A stretch of 15,116 nucleotides of DNA from Chloroflexota bacterium (GCA_012798185.1 JAAZNS010000499.1:1-15116); one strand, 5' to 3'; shown: positions 1-7,361, counted from the stretch's first letter. Translations and numbers: made by a program. The notes: generated by a model from the sequence alone, not told the origin.

Positions 1-1937
1 CCGCTGCCTGCCTGAACGATATGGTCGCGGCGTTCAGTTTTTAACTGAATTGAATATGCGCCTGCCTGCAGGGCTTTTTCTTCAGCTGCTTTTTGGGCAA
101 TATCTTGCGCATATAGAACGGCGTCTTCCAGGTCTGAAAAATCCCGGATCCCCTCCGGCAGAAAAGCGCGGAATGCCATTCCGCCTTGAATGGCTCGCAC
201 GGTCACACTAACCGTCTGAATAACGCTGCCTATTACAGCGCCAATGGCATTACCAACTTCGGCGTGCTCTGGCAGGCAGAGCTTTGTGCTCAGCCGTTTG
301 GCAACTTCGGGCAAATAAGCGCTTACCGGGGCGCCAATAGCTGCCAGCGGACGGTTTAACTTGAAATCGATTTGAAAGGAAGAATTAGTTTTTACACCCA
401 ATATTTGATCAATCAAGAGTTCCCCCAGATCGCCGCGGCTATCTGGTGCCGGAAAACCTTCGCCGACCAGGGCAGCAGCAAGAACCGCTTTACCGGCTTG
501 ATACACCACCTGATGAATCACTTTATTGCAAAATTCTTCCAGTGATAAGCCCAATATATTCGCCCAAATCTGCCCTCCCAGGCAGGCAGCTTCCACCGAG
601 CCACTTTTATATTTCCCTAACACATGCAAGGCATCGGTAGGGGTAAATGCGCTTGCGGCAACGATTCCCTGGCGAACCATTTCATCTAAGTCTCGCCTGT
701 ATAGTGTGGGATATTTTAATGCCTCCATTAATTCGGAGAAAAATATGGGATATTCTTTTAATAAATTCCAGATTACTTGCTGTAAATCGGATAGGATGTC
801 TTGATGTATGTTTGATTGATTTTGGCGAATATAAAAACGACATCCATCGCCAGGCTGCATTGACTGGTTGTTACGATTTTTACGGCGAAGTTTAGATTTC
901 AGAATATCCAAGATTTTTGGATATTGAGCACCCAGAAGGCTGAGGGGAACCACTCGCTGCGGGCCGGCAATAAGACTATGATTTTCATCCAGGCGGATCT
1001 CACTGTCACCGCCTAGTCCGGTTGTGTGCATATCAATTGCTTCCACCATGGTTTGCCAATTTCCCACCCAAGCGCCTTCCTTGCTTAAAAGGGGCTGCGC
1101 GCCCTGTAAAACGGCGATATCAGTGGTGGTGCCGCCCATATCGATAACGATAGCATTTTCCTGCTGGCATAAATATTGCGCTCCAATCAGGCTGGCAGCC
1201 GGACCGGAACATATCGTTTCAACAGGTCTTTCCAGAGCCATATCTGCACTCATTAAGGAGCCGTCTCCTTTAACTACCATCAATGGTGCATTAATTTCTT
1301 TTTGTTTGAGCACATTTTGTACTGAGTTAATCAAATCAGACAGGAGCGGGATCAGGCGGGCATTTAGGACGGTGGTTAACGCCCGCCGGGGAGCATGAAG
1401 CTGGCTGGTAAGTTCATGACCGCAGGTAACTGGTTTGTTGGTTAACTGGCGCACTAATTGGCGAACCTGCAACTCGTGGCTAGGATTGCGCACGCTGAAG
1501 AAACTGGAAATGGCAAAAGCCGCCACCCGCGGTGATTGCTCGCGGATTGCCCGTTCAGCGCCTGCTAAATCGACCGGGTTTTGTTCCTCGCCATTTACAT
1601 TATGACCTCCGCGGATAAATACTACTGCTTTCGGATCGATCAGTTTATCCAAATCAACCTGATCGAGCATATCTGGTTCATAACCGATTAGTATCAGGCA
1701 TACCGGGGAGCCTTGTCCTTCCACAATCGCGTTGGTCGCTAAAGTGGTGGATAAAGAAACCAGCTGAATCGGAGGTGTTGATTGCGTAACTACCCTTTCG
1801 ATTGCATCTCGAATGCCAATTGCCAGGTTGTGCCGGGTAGTAAGCGCTTTAGCTTTGCCAAGCAAGCCGATTTTTTCATCTAGTAATACCGCATCGGTAT
1901 AGGTGCCCCCGGTATCAATGCCTAATAAGACTGCCAT
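1..1937 (-). CDS. Hydantoinase/oxoprolinase (HyuA-type) family protein, 3' end cut by window edge
   Basis: The minus-strand frame is open from ATG at 1937 to the window edge, giving 645 codons without a stop. The N-terminus carries GIDTGGTYTD (residues 6-15), the first phosphate-binding motif of the ASKHA ATPase fold, followed by STTLATNAIVEG (63-74). SGPAASLIGAQYL (244-256), VIDIGGTTTDIAVLQG (264-279) and GLGGDSEI (307-314) follow. This order matches the Hydant_A_N and Hydantoinase_A domains of ATP-dependent hydantoinases and 5-oxoprolinases. These enzymes open cyclic amides of hydantoins, 5-oxoproline or related compounds, and some members are acetone or acetophenone carboxylase subunits, so the substrate cannot be told. 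The start has a good ribosome-binding site, GGGAAGG, five bases before the ATG. No HyuB partner is visible, but one could lie beyond position 1. The gene is divergent from the aldolase at 2201. The family call is firm and the exact reaction is not. Confidence 0.9.
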   Translation of the reverse strand, partial: MAVLLGIDTGGTYTDAVLLDEKIGLLGKAKALTTRHNLAIGIRDAIERVVTQSTPPIQLVSLSTTLATNAIVEGQGSPVCLILIGYEPDMLDQVDLDKLIDPKAVVFIRGGHNVNGEEQNPVDLAGAERAIREQSPRVAAFAISSFFSVRNPSHELQVRQLVRQLTNKPVTCGHELTSQLHAPRRALTTVLNARLIPLLSDLINSVQNVLKQKEINAPLMVVKGDGSLMSADMALERPVETICSGPAASLIGAQYLCQQENAIVIDMGGTTTDIAVLQGAQPLLSKEGAWVGNWQTMVEAIDMHTTGLGGDSEIRLDENHSLIAGPQRVVPLSLLGAQYPKILDILKSKLRRKNRNNQSMQPGDGCRFYIRQNQSNIHQDILSDLQQVIWNLLKEYPIFFSELMEALKYPTLYRRDLDEMVRQGIVAASAFTPTDALHVLGKYKSGSVEAACLGGQIWANILGLSLEEFCNKVIHQVVYQAGKAVLAAALVGEGFPAPDSRGDLGELLIDQILGVKTNSSFQIDFKLNRPLAAIGAPVSAYLPEVAKRLSTKLCLPEHAEVGNAIGAVIGSVIQTVSVTVRAIQGGMAFRAFLPEGIRDFSDLEDAVLYAQDIAQKAAEEKALQAGAYSIQLKTERRDHIVQAGS

Positions 1938-1964
1938 GATTGCCTTCCCGAAATATAATTGCGA

Positions 1965-1970
1965 ATTATA
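1965..1970 (-). promoter_or_regulatory. Possible -10 box for the HyuA-type gene
   Basis: TATAAT reads on the minus strand 28 bases before the ATG at 1937. It sits inside the perfect 12-bp palindrome GAATTATAATTC (1963-1974), so a TATAAT reads on both strands. I see no convincing -35 box at 16-18 bp spacing. The assignment rests on the -10 match and its position alone. Confidence 0.3.
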
Positions 1971-2055
1971 ATTCAAAGTGGTTGAAATGAAATTTTTTAA
2001 AGGAAATTGAGCGGTTTTGGAATAAATATTGAATGGAAAATAAGAAAAAAAGCCG

Positions 2056-2075
2056 CATTGCAGCAGAGAGCAATG
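2056..2075. other. Short inverted repeat in the divergent intergenic region
   Basis: CATTGC and GCAATG form 6-bp arms around an 8-base loop. Read on the minus strand, the stem is followed by CGGC and seven T residues; read on the plus strand, by AATTTTT. It resembles a weak terminator, but neither neighbouring gene should be read into it from upstream. It could instead be an operator for either divergent gene, or chance. The rest of 1938-2200 is AT-rich and holds only the two candidate -10 boxes. Confidence 0.25.
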
Positions 2076-2137
2076 AATTTTTAAAAATCAACCAACGGCA
2101 TTACCGATATAAATAATTAACCCGTCTGTTGGATGAT

Positions 2138-2143
2138 TATAAT
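2138..2143 (+). promoter_or_regulatory. Possible -10 box for the class II aldolase gene
   Basis: A perfect TATAAT lies about 57 bases before the chosen ATG at 2201, giving a predicted leader of about 50 nt. No clear -35 box is seen 16-18 bp upstream. The surrounding GATTATAATTC nearly repeats the palindrome at 1963-1974. Confidence 0.35.
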
Positions 2144-2200
2144 TCTCTCGTCGATTTTTATTGTATTTACGGTCGAAAATTTCAACGTCAGGAAAATATC

Positions 2201-2851
2201 ATGTTACTTCAAGAATTACGACAGCAAGTTGTGGAATATGGATGCAAAATGTTCGATGCAAAATTAGTCCGCGATGGGCAGGGAAATATCAGTGTGTTGG
2301 ACGAGGAAAGCGGTTATATCGTGATTACGCCAACCACCATCCCCTATTATTCAAGAAAACCTGAAGATATTTGCGTGATAGATCAAAACAGGCAGATGAT
2401 CGAGGGAAGATTTCCTTATACCACAGAGATTGCCCTGCATATGGTTTTCTATAAACAGCGCAAGGATGTGCGGGCAGTGGTTCATAGTCATCCCCTGAAT
2501 TCAACCGCATTTGGTGTAATTGGCGAATCGGAAATGCCGGTGGTATTGAATGAGGCAGCTTTTCACCTGGGTGCAGCCTTGCCGGTCGCATCTTATGGCC
2601 GGCCTGGGACAGAGGAACTGGCAAATATTACTGTGGAAGCTGCCGGTGAAGGTGTGGGAGCGATCATGGCACACCACGGGTTGGTAACTGTTGGTGTGTC
2701 ATTAAAATCCGCTTTTGATGCCACGCTTGCTGCGGAAGATACTGCACGAGTAGTAATCCTGGCGCGTTCGATGAGCGGCATAGTGGTGCCGATGGATGCA
2801 GAAGAAACCAGTGCACTGAGAGAGATTTATGTAAAAAAGTGCGGTTTTTAA
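2201..2851 (+). CDS. Class II aldolase (L-fuculose-phosphate aldolase/AraD-like family)
   Basis: This 216-residue protein matches the length of the Zn2+-dependent class II aldolase/adducin family, which performs retro-aldol cleavage or epimerisation of sugar phosphates such as L-fuculose-1-phosphate, L-rhamnulose-1-phosphate or L-ribulose-5-phosphate. GNIS (28-31) is the phosphate-binding loop. VITPTTIPY (41-49) matches the usual ITPTGIPY segment. TTE (74-76) supplies the catalytic glutamate. HSHP (95-98) and the HH pair of AHHGLV (157-162) are the zinc-ligand regions. I start at the ATG at 2201 because AGGAAA lies just upstream and MLLQELRQQ is the normal family N-terminus; an upstream in-frame TTG at 2129 would add 24 atypical residues. 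The gene stands alone on the plus strand, divergent from the HyuA-type gene and convergent with the transporter. Its natural substrate cannot be read from the sequence. Confidence 0.9.
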   Translation: MLLQELRQQVVEYGCKMFDAKLVRDGQGNISVLDEESGYIVITPTTIPYYSRKPEDICVIDQNRQMIEGRFPYTTEIALHMVFYKQRKDVRAVVHSHPLNSTAFGVIGESEMPVVLNEAAFHLGAALPVASYGRPGTEELANITVEAAGEGVGAIMAHHGLVTVGVSLKSAFDATLAAEDTARVVILARSMSGIVVPMDAEETSALREIYVKKCGF

Positions 2852-2852
2852 C

Positions 2853-3812
2853 TCAGGGATTGGCAGGATTTTCGGTTTCCCGCAATCTAAGGATGACTAC
2901 CCCGGCAATCACCAGTAAACTGCCGACGAGCTGAATTGACGTGAGCACCTCTCCCAGGATCACAAACGCAAGGATAGCGGTGATTCCCGGTTCAAGCAAA
3001 GCAATTAAATTGGCGATGCTGACCGGTAAATAGGTGAGGCTGAGTGTATAAAAACCATATCCACCAATCGTAGGCACCACTGCCAGGATGAATAGAATTA
3101 CCCAGCCTGTTAGGGAACTACCCAGCTTAAATAAATCCGCACTTGGTTTTAACGAAGGCCAAAAATTTGCTGCCAGATTATAAATCAACAGCATTACAGC
3201 AGCTACAGCAAATGAATAAAGCAGCGCAGACCAGGATGAGATACCCCGGTTGGCAGAAGCTTTTCCCATTAAACTGTAACAGGCAAATAAGATTCCTGAA
3301 ACGATACCGGTAAGAATACCCACGGGGTTGAGCCGCCAGGCGGATGGATCGTAAGCCCCTGCAACCAAAATACAGCCGGTTAGACCCATGGACACTGCGA
3401 CTAGTTTGGTAGGGTTTAAAGATTCGCCAAATAATCGCCATCCCATTATTGCGGTATAAGCTGCAGAGCTATAAGCTAAAACTGTGGACACCGCGGCGCC
3501 GTTGAGCGCTACAGATAATGTCCATGAGGCATTAAACGCAGCTAAAACAAAGCCGTAAAGCAGCAAAAAACGGGTATGTTCCTTCTCGATATGGAGATAT
3601 TCTGGGTGAACCAGGCAGAAAACCACAGCCAAAGCGATGGCTACGAAGGTGTCTCGCCAAAAAGCCAACGCCATCGCTGGTAATTGGAAATTTTCGGTAA
3701 GATAACGAATAAATATTGCTGTCGTTGCCCACATGACAGTTGCGAATAAACAAATCAAATAGCCTTTGGTCAGGCGGGAAACAGGGTTTTTTTTCGATGC
3801 AATGGTATTCAA
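2853..3812 (-). CDS. EamA/DMT family permease
   Basis: This 319-residue hydrophobic protein has ten predicted membrane helices in two tandem EamA repeats (about 17-145 and 165-305). GWRLFGESLNPTKLVAVSMG in the first repeat and ILGEVLTSIQLVGSLLVIAG in the second are the characteristic penultimate-helix segments. DMT permeases of the RhaT/EamA group export or import small metabolites such as amino acids, sugars or nucleosides, but the substrate is unknown here. The start is a TTG at 3812, chosen because GGAG lies seven bases before it and no in-frame ATG gives a full first helix. The last residues (ENPANP) end one base from the stop of the convergent aldolase gene, leaving no room for a terminator between them. 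The gene is downstream of the patatin gene on the same strand after a gap of about 130 bp. Confidence 0.9.
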   Translation of the reverse strand: MNTIASKKNPVSRLTKGYLICLFATVMWATTAIFIRYLTENFQLPAMALAFWRDTFVAIALAVVFCLVHPEYLHIEKEHTRFLLLYGFVLAAFNASWTLSVALNGAAVSTVLAYSSAAYTAIMGWRLFGESLNPTKLVAVSMGLTGCILVAGAYDPSAWRLNPVGILTGIVSGILFACYSLMGKASANRGISSWSALLYSFAVAAVMLLIYNLAANFWPSLKPSADLFKLGSSLTGWVILFILAVVPTIGGYGFYTLSLTYLPVSIANLIALLEPGITAILAFVILGEVLTSIQLVGSLLVIAGVVILRLRETENPANP

Positions 3813-3940
3813 AGCTATACTCCATCGCCAGCATATCGATATTATTATTTTATATCTTCGAGCTGGGGGTAAGGATTAATTCACCCAATCTTACCACTGA
3901 AGAGTTATTTACCAAAGATTGAGCAGTTTAAATTTAATTA

Positions 3941-4099
3941 TTATTTCTCAATGGGATATTTATTCTTTTTAAACTTTTGGCGAATCCCATCTGGTAACCA
4001 TTTTAACCAGGTGGGGATTTCCTGGCTTTTCCATCGGGCAATTTCTTTGACGGTTATTTCGTATCCCCGGTCGATAAGTTCTTCGGTATGCGAGAAATC
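3941..4099 (-). pseudogene. In-frame C-terminal remnant of the patatin-like gene, beyond a TGA
   Basis: Directly after the TGA at 4100-4102, the same frame stays open for 52 codons to TAA at 3941-3943. It begins DFSHTEELIDRGYE, which resembles the conserved C-terminal segment of bacterial patatin-like proteins, and continues with a basic, Trp- and Lys-rich tail ending NKYPIEK. No reading-frame shift is needed to join it to the upstream part. The simplest reading is a nonsense mutation (or a base error) in a 309-codon gene. TGA is used as a normal stop elsewhere, for example in the transporter at 2853, so a changed genetic code is not indicated. Confidence 0.6.
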
Positions 4100-4870
4100 T
4101 CATAATGGCACGGGGATTTCACCAATTAGATTAATAAGATGTACAGATATACGGCGTGAATTTGCCAGCGCCATTTCGGTATCAATCTGGCGTTTCTCCA
4201 CCGTGAAAAGCAGCTTATTGAAGAAAGGACCAAAGCCATGCGCACTTGTTGCTGCATTACGATGGTCGGCTAAACTTAAGGCGATGACATGTGTGGCGCC
4301 AACATTAATCACCGGTTCGATAGGCAGCGGGCTGACCGCGCCGCCATCCATCAGCCACGCGCCTTCCTTTTCGATAGGCTCGATCCAGGGAGGCAAAGCT
4401 GTGGAAGCAAGCACTCCCTCTAATATTGTTTGTTGAGGATCCAAACCGTAAATGTATGCTTTTCCGCTGTTTAAATCAGCAGCAACGCTGAGTAGAGTGA
4501 TATCTTTAAGATCACCATATTTTTTCTCGGGGGATAAACCATGGCTGACGAAAAACGCTTCCATGCGATGAAGTGAGTGAGAAAGCGGGCGTTGGAAAAG
4601 GGTGCGCACTGTAAGCCAGAGATAATTGGAGGGCAGTAATTCAGCTTTTTCGGCGTCACGCCAGGCTTCTATCAGGGAATCTATACTTGCCAGAGTAACA
4701 CCATTAATGGCGAGAAACGCAGTGTTCACCGAGCCGATGGAAGTTCCGGCAAGGATTGCCGGCTGATAACCAGCTTCAATCAGAGCTTTTAGTGCACCTA
4801 CCTGTAAAGCGCCGCGGGCGCCTCCTCCGCTTAATGCAAATGCCAGCTTTTCTTTCATAATGTTCGCCAT
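4100..4870 (-). CDS. Patatin-like phospholipase (lacks its usual C-terminal tail)
   Basis: The 256-residue product carries the complete patatin catalytic core. GGGARG (15-20) is the oxyanion hole, GTSIG (42-46) is the GXSXG motif with nucleophile Ser44, and DGG (175-177) supplies the Asp of the Ser-Asp dyad. The family hydrolyses acyl esters of phospholipids or other lipids, usually in the cytoplasm or at the membrane. The frame stops at TGA (4100-4102) but continues uninterrupted for 52 family-like codons, so the protein as encoded is probably truncated, although the catalytic residues are retained. The start is uncertain: ATG at 4870 (MANIM) has no Shine-Dalgarno sequence but has GATAAT nine bases upstream, while ATG at 4858 (MKEKLAF) has an AGGA 11 bases away. 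Neighbours are an ArfB-like gene upstream and a transporter downstream; nothing links them functionally. Confidence 0.85.
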   Translation of the reverse strand: MANIMKEKLAFALSGGGARGALQVGALKALIEAGYQPAILAGTSIGSVNTAFLAINGVTLASIDSLIEAWRDAEKAELLPSNYLWLTVRTLFQRPLSHSLHRMEAFFVSHGLSPEKKYGDLKDITLLSVAADLNSGKAYIYGLDPQQTILEGVLASTALPPWIEPIEKEGAWLMDGGAVSPLPIEPVINVGATHVIALSLADHRNAATSAHGFGPFFNKLLFTVEKRQIDTEMALANSRRISVHLINLIGEIPVPL

Positions 4871-4878
4871 CCTATCGG

Positions 4879-4884
4879 ATTATC
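4879..4884 (-). promoter_or_regulatory. Possible -10 box just upstream of the patatin start
   Basis: GATAAT (one mismatch from TATAAT) on the minus strand ends eight bases before the ATG at 4870, so transcription would begin at or next to the start codon. I see only a weak -35 candidate. The rest of 4871-5008 holds nothing else convincing. Confidence 0.25.
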
Positions 4885-5008
4885 ATGATCATTTTGAGTG
4901 GCTGTAGTAATGCCTTCAGTTATTGGGGTGGAAAAATGGCTAAAGTCGTTGTTATGATCTCGTTTATTATGTTGACTAACTGCTATTTTAATATGCAATG
5001 ATAAAAGA

Positions 5009-5437
5009 TTATCCTTCTTCATTAAAGGATTTTTGACGTAATGATTTTATTCGACTCCGCCGGCGTTTGGTTTCCAGCCGCTGCAGCCTGGATGCTAATG
5101 TTGGTTTGGTTTTATGACGAAATTTCGGCTGCTGGCTTGCTTTGTGCAATAATTCGGTCAAGCGGCGGATTGCCTCTTGCTTATTTTGCTCCTGAGTGCG
5201 GTACTGCCTGGCTTCGATGATCAATATTCCCTGGTTGTTGATGCGCCGCCCTGCCAATTTTTGCAGCCTTAAGCGGATTTCTTCGGGAAGCGAAGGTGAA
5301 TGAAGTACATCGAAACGCAGCTGTACAGCGCTGGCAAGTTTGTTGACATTCTGCCCGCCGGGTCCTGAGGCGTGAATGAAATCAAATTCCAGTTCGTTTT
5401 CATCGATATGATAAGGATAAGTTATTCTGCTAGTCAT
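5009..5437 (-). CDS. arfB: ArfB/YaeJ-like alternative ribosome-rescue factor (peptidyl-tRNA hydrolase)
   Basis: The 142-residue product is close to the 140 residues of E. coli ArfB, much shorter than release factors RF1 and RF2, and has no codon-recognition domain. HASGPGGQNVNK contains the catalytic GGQ (27-29), which enters the peptidyl-transferase centre and hydrolyses peptidyl-tRNA. The C-terminal tail, rich in Arg and Lys (TKRRRSRIKSLRQK), matches the basic extension that ArfB inserts into the empty mRNA channel of stalled ribosomes. I start at the ATG at 5437. A TTG at 5497 would add 20 hydrophobic residues (MIKSFFPGFLIPVF...) that the family lacks, and it has no ribosome-binding site. 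A TATAAT lies immediately upstream. The gene could also be called a class I release factor-like protein; the function call is based on motif, size and tail. Confidence 0.88.
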   Translation of the reverse strand: MTSRITYPYHIDENELEFDFIHASGPGGQNVNKLASAVQLRFDVLHSPSLPEEIRLRLQKLAGRRINNQGILIIEARQYRTQEQNKQEAIRRLTELLHKASQQPKFRHKTKPTLASRLQRLETKRRRSRIKSLRQKSFNEEG

Positions 5438-5444
5438 TTTCCGT

Positions 5445-5450
5445 ATTATA
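5445..5450 (-). promoter_or_regulatory. Possible -10 box placing arfB on a near-leaderless transcript
   Basis: A perfect TATAAT on the minus strand is separated from the ATG at 5437 by only seven bases (ACGGAAA). That is the usual distance from a -10 box to the first transcribed base. No good -35 box is visible. GGAAA next to the ATG could alternatively act as a weak ribosome-binding site on a longer transcript. Confidence 0.35.
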
Positions 5451-5537
5451 AAAATAAAAACAGGAATAAGGAAGCCGGGAAAAAAAGATTTGATCAATAG
5501 GGGAGGAAAACAAGAAAAAAGATTATTCCCCGTAATT

Positions 5538-7358
5538 TTATTGAGATGCTTTGACAGTCACAGGCAGGTAGAAATCGAATGGGTCGACTAAAAGCAAATG
5601 GCAGGTTTGAGCAATTTCATTTCCTCCTAGCAGCAAGCTGGCTTGATTCCACAAAGCAGACCGGTTTGAAGCGGTTACCGTTACAGTATAGGTGAGGGTT
5701 ACATTGACACCTGCCGGCGGACTGCCGCTCCAGGTTAATTGATGGGGGGTATAGATTAACCCAGGGCTGTACGTTATTGGTGCACTCACGCCAGAAGGTA
5801 GTATATTGGTCATGCTTATTGCAGCGCTGTTTCCAAGTATAGAAAGTGTGTAAGTAACCGTTTGTCCCGGCATCGCTTGGCTGGTGTTGGCTGTCAGCGA
5901 TATTTGAGGGATAACGCTACCCCAGGCAACGGATAACATTGGACGACCAGCAACATTCCAATTGCCGGTTTCAGAAGAGGTCAGGTATTTGCTGCTATGC
6001 TGTTCACTGTCGGAAGCGTATAAAGCGATATTCACCGAATCATCGGTCTGGTAGGCTTCTGCGACAGCTTGGGTGGCATCCCACTGATATGCGATTCCCG
6101 GCCAACCGGGAAAAGATGACAAGGGATAAATCCAATTCGCTGATATATTTTCCTGCGCTAATGGGGCGTTGTTCCAGTGGATAGTCATCTCATCCCAAGC
6201 ATCGGAAATCGTGAAAAGGTGCACCCAGGAAGGCTGCGCCAAACTGGGTTCGGCGTTGCCCCAATGGTGCAGGGTGAGGGTGGCGGAAATGATTTCTTTA
6301 CCTGGAGGGATAGCATCCAATGAGAAACGCAGGAAAGATTTATTGAAGCATGGCAAGTGTGTGGGGGCTGTTTCGGAACCAACAAATAATTCTTGGCTGT
6401 CACCGTGATTGGTTTCACTGCCGCCCATATGCCCGCCGCTGCAGGTGCCGTCGCCGCCCATCCAGGTATCTTCGACGGTGTTATCGGTGGAGGAAGCTGC
6501 CCGGATAATGGTTAAGCCTTCCTGTTGAGCCGGTTGCGGCGTATATTCCGCTTCCCCGAAATGAAGATCTCCCCAACTGGCAGGGGAGGAAGCATTGAAT
6601 GATTCGGGCCATCCTTCGGGAACTACCAGACCGGCGGGAGGCAGCCCATCCCGATCGAATAATTGCACCCCTAAGGACCAAAGCGTGCCATTAGCTGGTG
6701 CAGAAGATAAGCCCAAGGTTTGCCAGGGGATGGTGAAAATTGCCGTCCACCCATAATCGATACCGCATTCATTGCTGTTTGGCCCAGGGTCGCATGACCA
6801 TTGCATACCCGATTGCGCCGACCATACTTGCGAAGGAATCCAGCTGTTATCCCACTGGCTGCCAGTGCCGCGCGCCTGGCGCATATATTTATCGAGACTT
6901 TCCCAATGGCGGGCACCAATCAGAAACATATAATCATCGCTTTGCGGCGAAGCTGCTCGGTCATGATGTGTATCCAGGAAGATGGCTGCCGCGTCATAGG
7001 CGGTCAAGTCATCTGAGGCGGAAGCGTTCTGAACATACCATAAGTAATAGTCCGTCACTGTTAGGCGCACTGCCAACCCGGCAGGGGAGTATGACACACG
7101 CACATCGGCATAATTTTTCCCGGGTAAGCTCTGCTCGTTCACACCAAACCAGAATATCGCCGATTGTCCCCAGCTAACTTCGTCGGGAAAGAAGGGAATA
7201 TTCACCCGGCGGGGCACTGGCGCAGTTTCAGCCTTGGTATGATTAGGTGCAAAAACGACAGGCGGTCGCCGCATTGAAAATGAAGGGACAACGAAGATTC
7301 CCCCTATGACGATGATTAGAAATCGTCTCAAGCTACATCGGTAAAAAACCTTTGGCAT
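5538..7358 (-). CDS. Secreted multidomain protein: CBM9-like, DNRLRE and DUF11-like domains
   Basis: This 606-residue protein starts with a signal peptide: basic MPKVFYRCSLRR, then the hydrophobic stretch FLIIVIGGIFVV. Residues about 55-272 resemble the CBM9-like/DOMON-type sugar-binding fold seen in extracellular proteins, with segments such as YDAAAIFLDTHHDR, WTAIFTIPWQTLGL and GVQLFDRDG. Residues about 282-478 look like a DNRLRE beta-sandwich, with LRFSLDAIPPGKEIISATLTL and the typical DAWDEMTIHWNNAP. Residues about 483-575 form a DUF11-type surface repeat (MPGQTVTYTLSILGNSAA, LTYTVTVTA). The chain ends DFYLPVTVKASQ. I see no catalytic motif, so it is probably a carbohydrate-binding or adhesive surface protein. 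Four cysteines (189, 198, 306, 337) in the middle may form disulfides. The ATG at 7358 lacks a Shine-Dalgarno sequence but is preceded by an extended -10 box. Domain names are from pattern recognition and need a profile search. Confidence 0.82.
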   Translation of the reverse strand: MPKVFYRCSLRRFLIIVIGGIFVVPSFSMRRPPVVFAPNHTKAETAPVPRRVNIPFFPDEVSWGQSAIFWFGVNEQSLPGKNYADVRVSYSPAGLAVRLTVTDYYLWYVQNASASDDLTAYDAAAIFLDTHHDRAASPQSDDYMFLIGARHWESLDKYMRQARGTGSQWDNSWIPSQVWSAQSGMQWSCDPGPNSNECGIDYGWTAIFTIPWQTLGLSSAPANGTLWSLGVQLFDRDGLPPAGLVVPEGWPESFNASSPASWGDLHFGEAEYTPQPAQQEGLTIIRAASSTDNTVEDTWMGGDGTCSGGHMGGSETNHGDSQELFVGSETAPTHLPCFNKSFLRFSLDAIPPGKEIISATLTLHHWGNAEPSLAQPSWVHLFTISDAWDEMTIHWNNAPLAQENISANWIYPLSSFPGWPGIAYQWDATQAVAEAYQTDDSVNIALYASDSEQHSSKYLTSSETGNWNVAGRPMLSVAWGSVIPQISLTANTSQAMPGQTVTYTLSILGNSAAISMTNILPSGVSAPITYSPGLIYTPHQLTWSGSPPAGVNVTLTYTVTVTASNRSALWNQASLLLGGNEIAQTCHLLLVDPFDFYLPVTVKASQ

Positions 7359-7361
7359 AAA

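Noticed and set aside
2129..2200. Upstream TTG start for the class II aldolase
   Set aside because: It would add 24 residues not found in the family, it lies before the candidate -10 box, and the ATG at 2201 has a proper ribosome-binding site.
3886..3921. Inverted repeat CAATCTT ... AAGATTG between the patatin tail and the transporter gene
   Set aside because: Seven-bp AT-rich arms around a 22-base loop with no T-run are too weak for a terminator and likely arise by chance.
4050..4110. Selenocysteine at the in-frame TGA of the patatin gene
   Set aside because: No convincing bacterial SECIS hairpin follows the TGA (only a tiny GAGATTTCTC fold), and patatins are not known selenoproteins. A nonsense change is simpler.
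4936..5001. A 21-codon plus-strand ORF (MAKVVVMISFIMLTNCYFNM...) with GGGGTGG five bases before its ATG
   Set aside because: It is attractive as a tiny hydrophobic peptide, but it is very short, lies alone between two minus-strand genes, has no promoter I can identify, and such ORFs are expected by chance.
5438..5497. TTG start giving ArfB a hydrophobic N-terminal extension
   Set aside because: There is no ribosome-binding site, and the 20 extra residues are absent from ArfB proteins; ATG 5437 gives the normal length.
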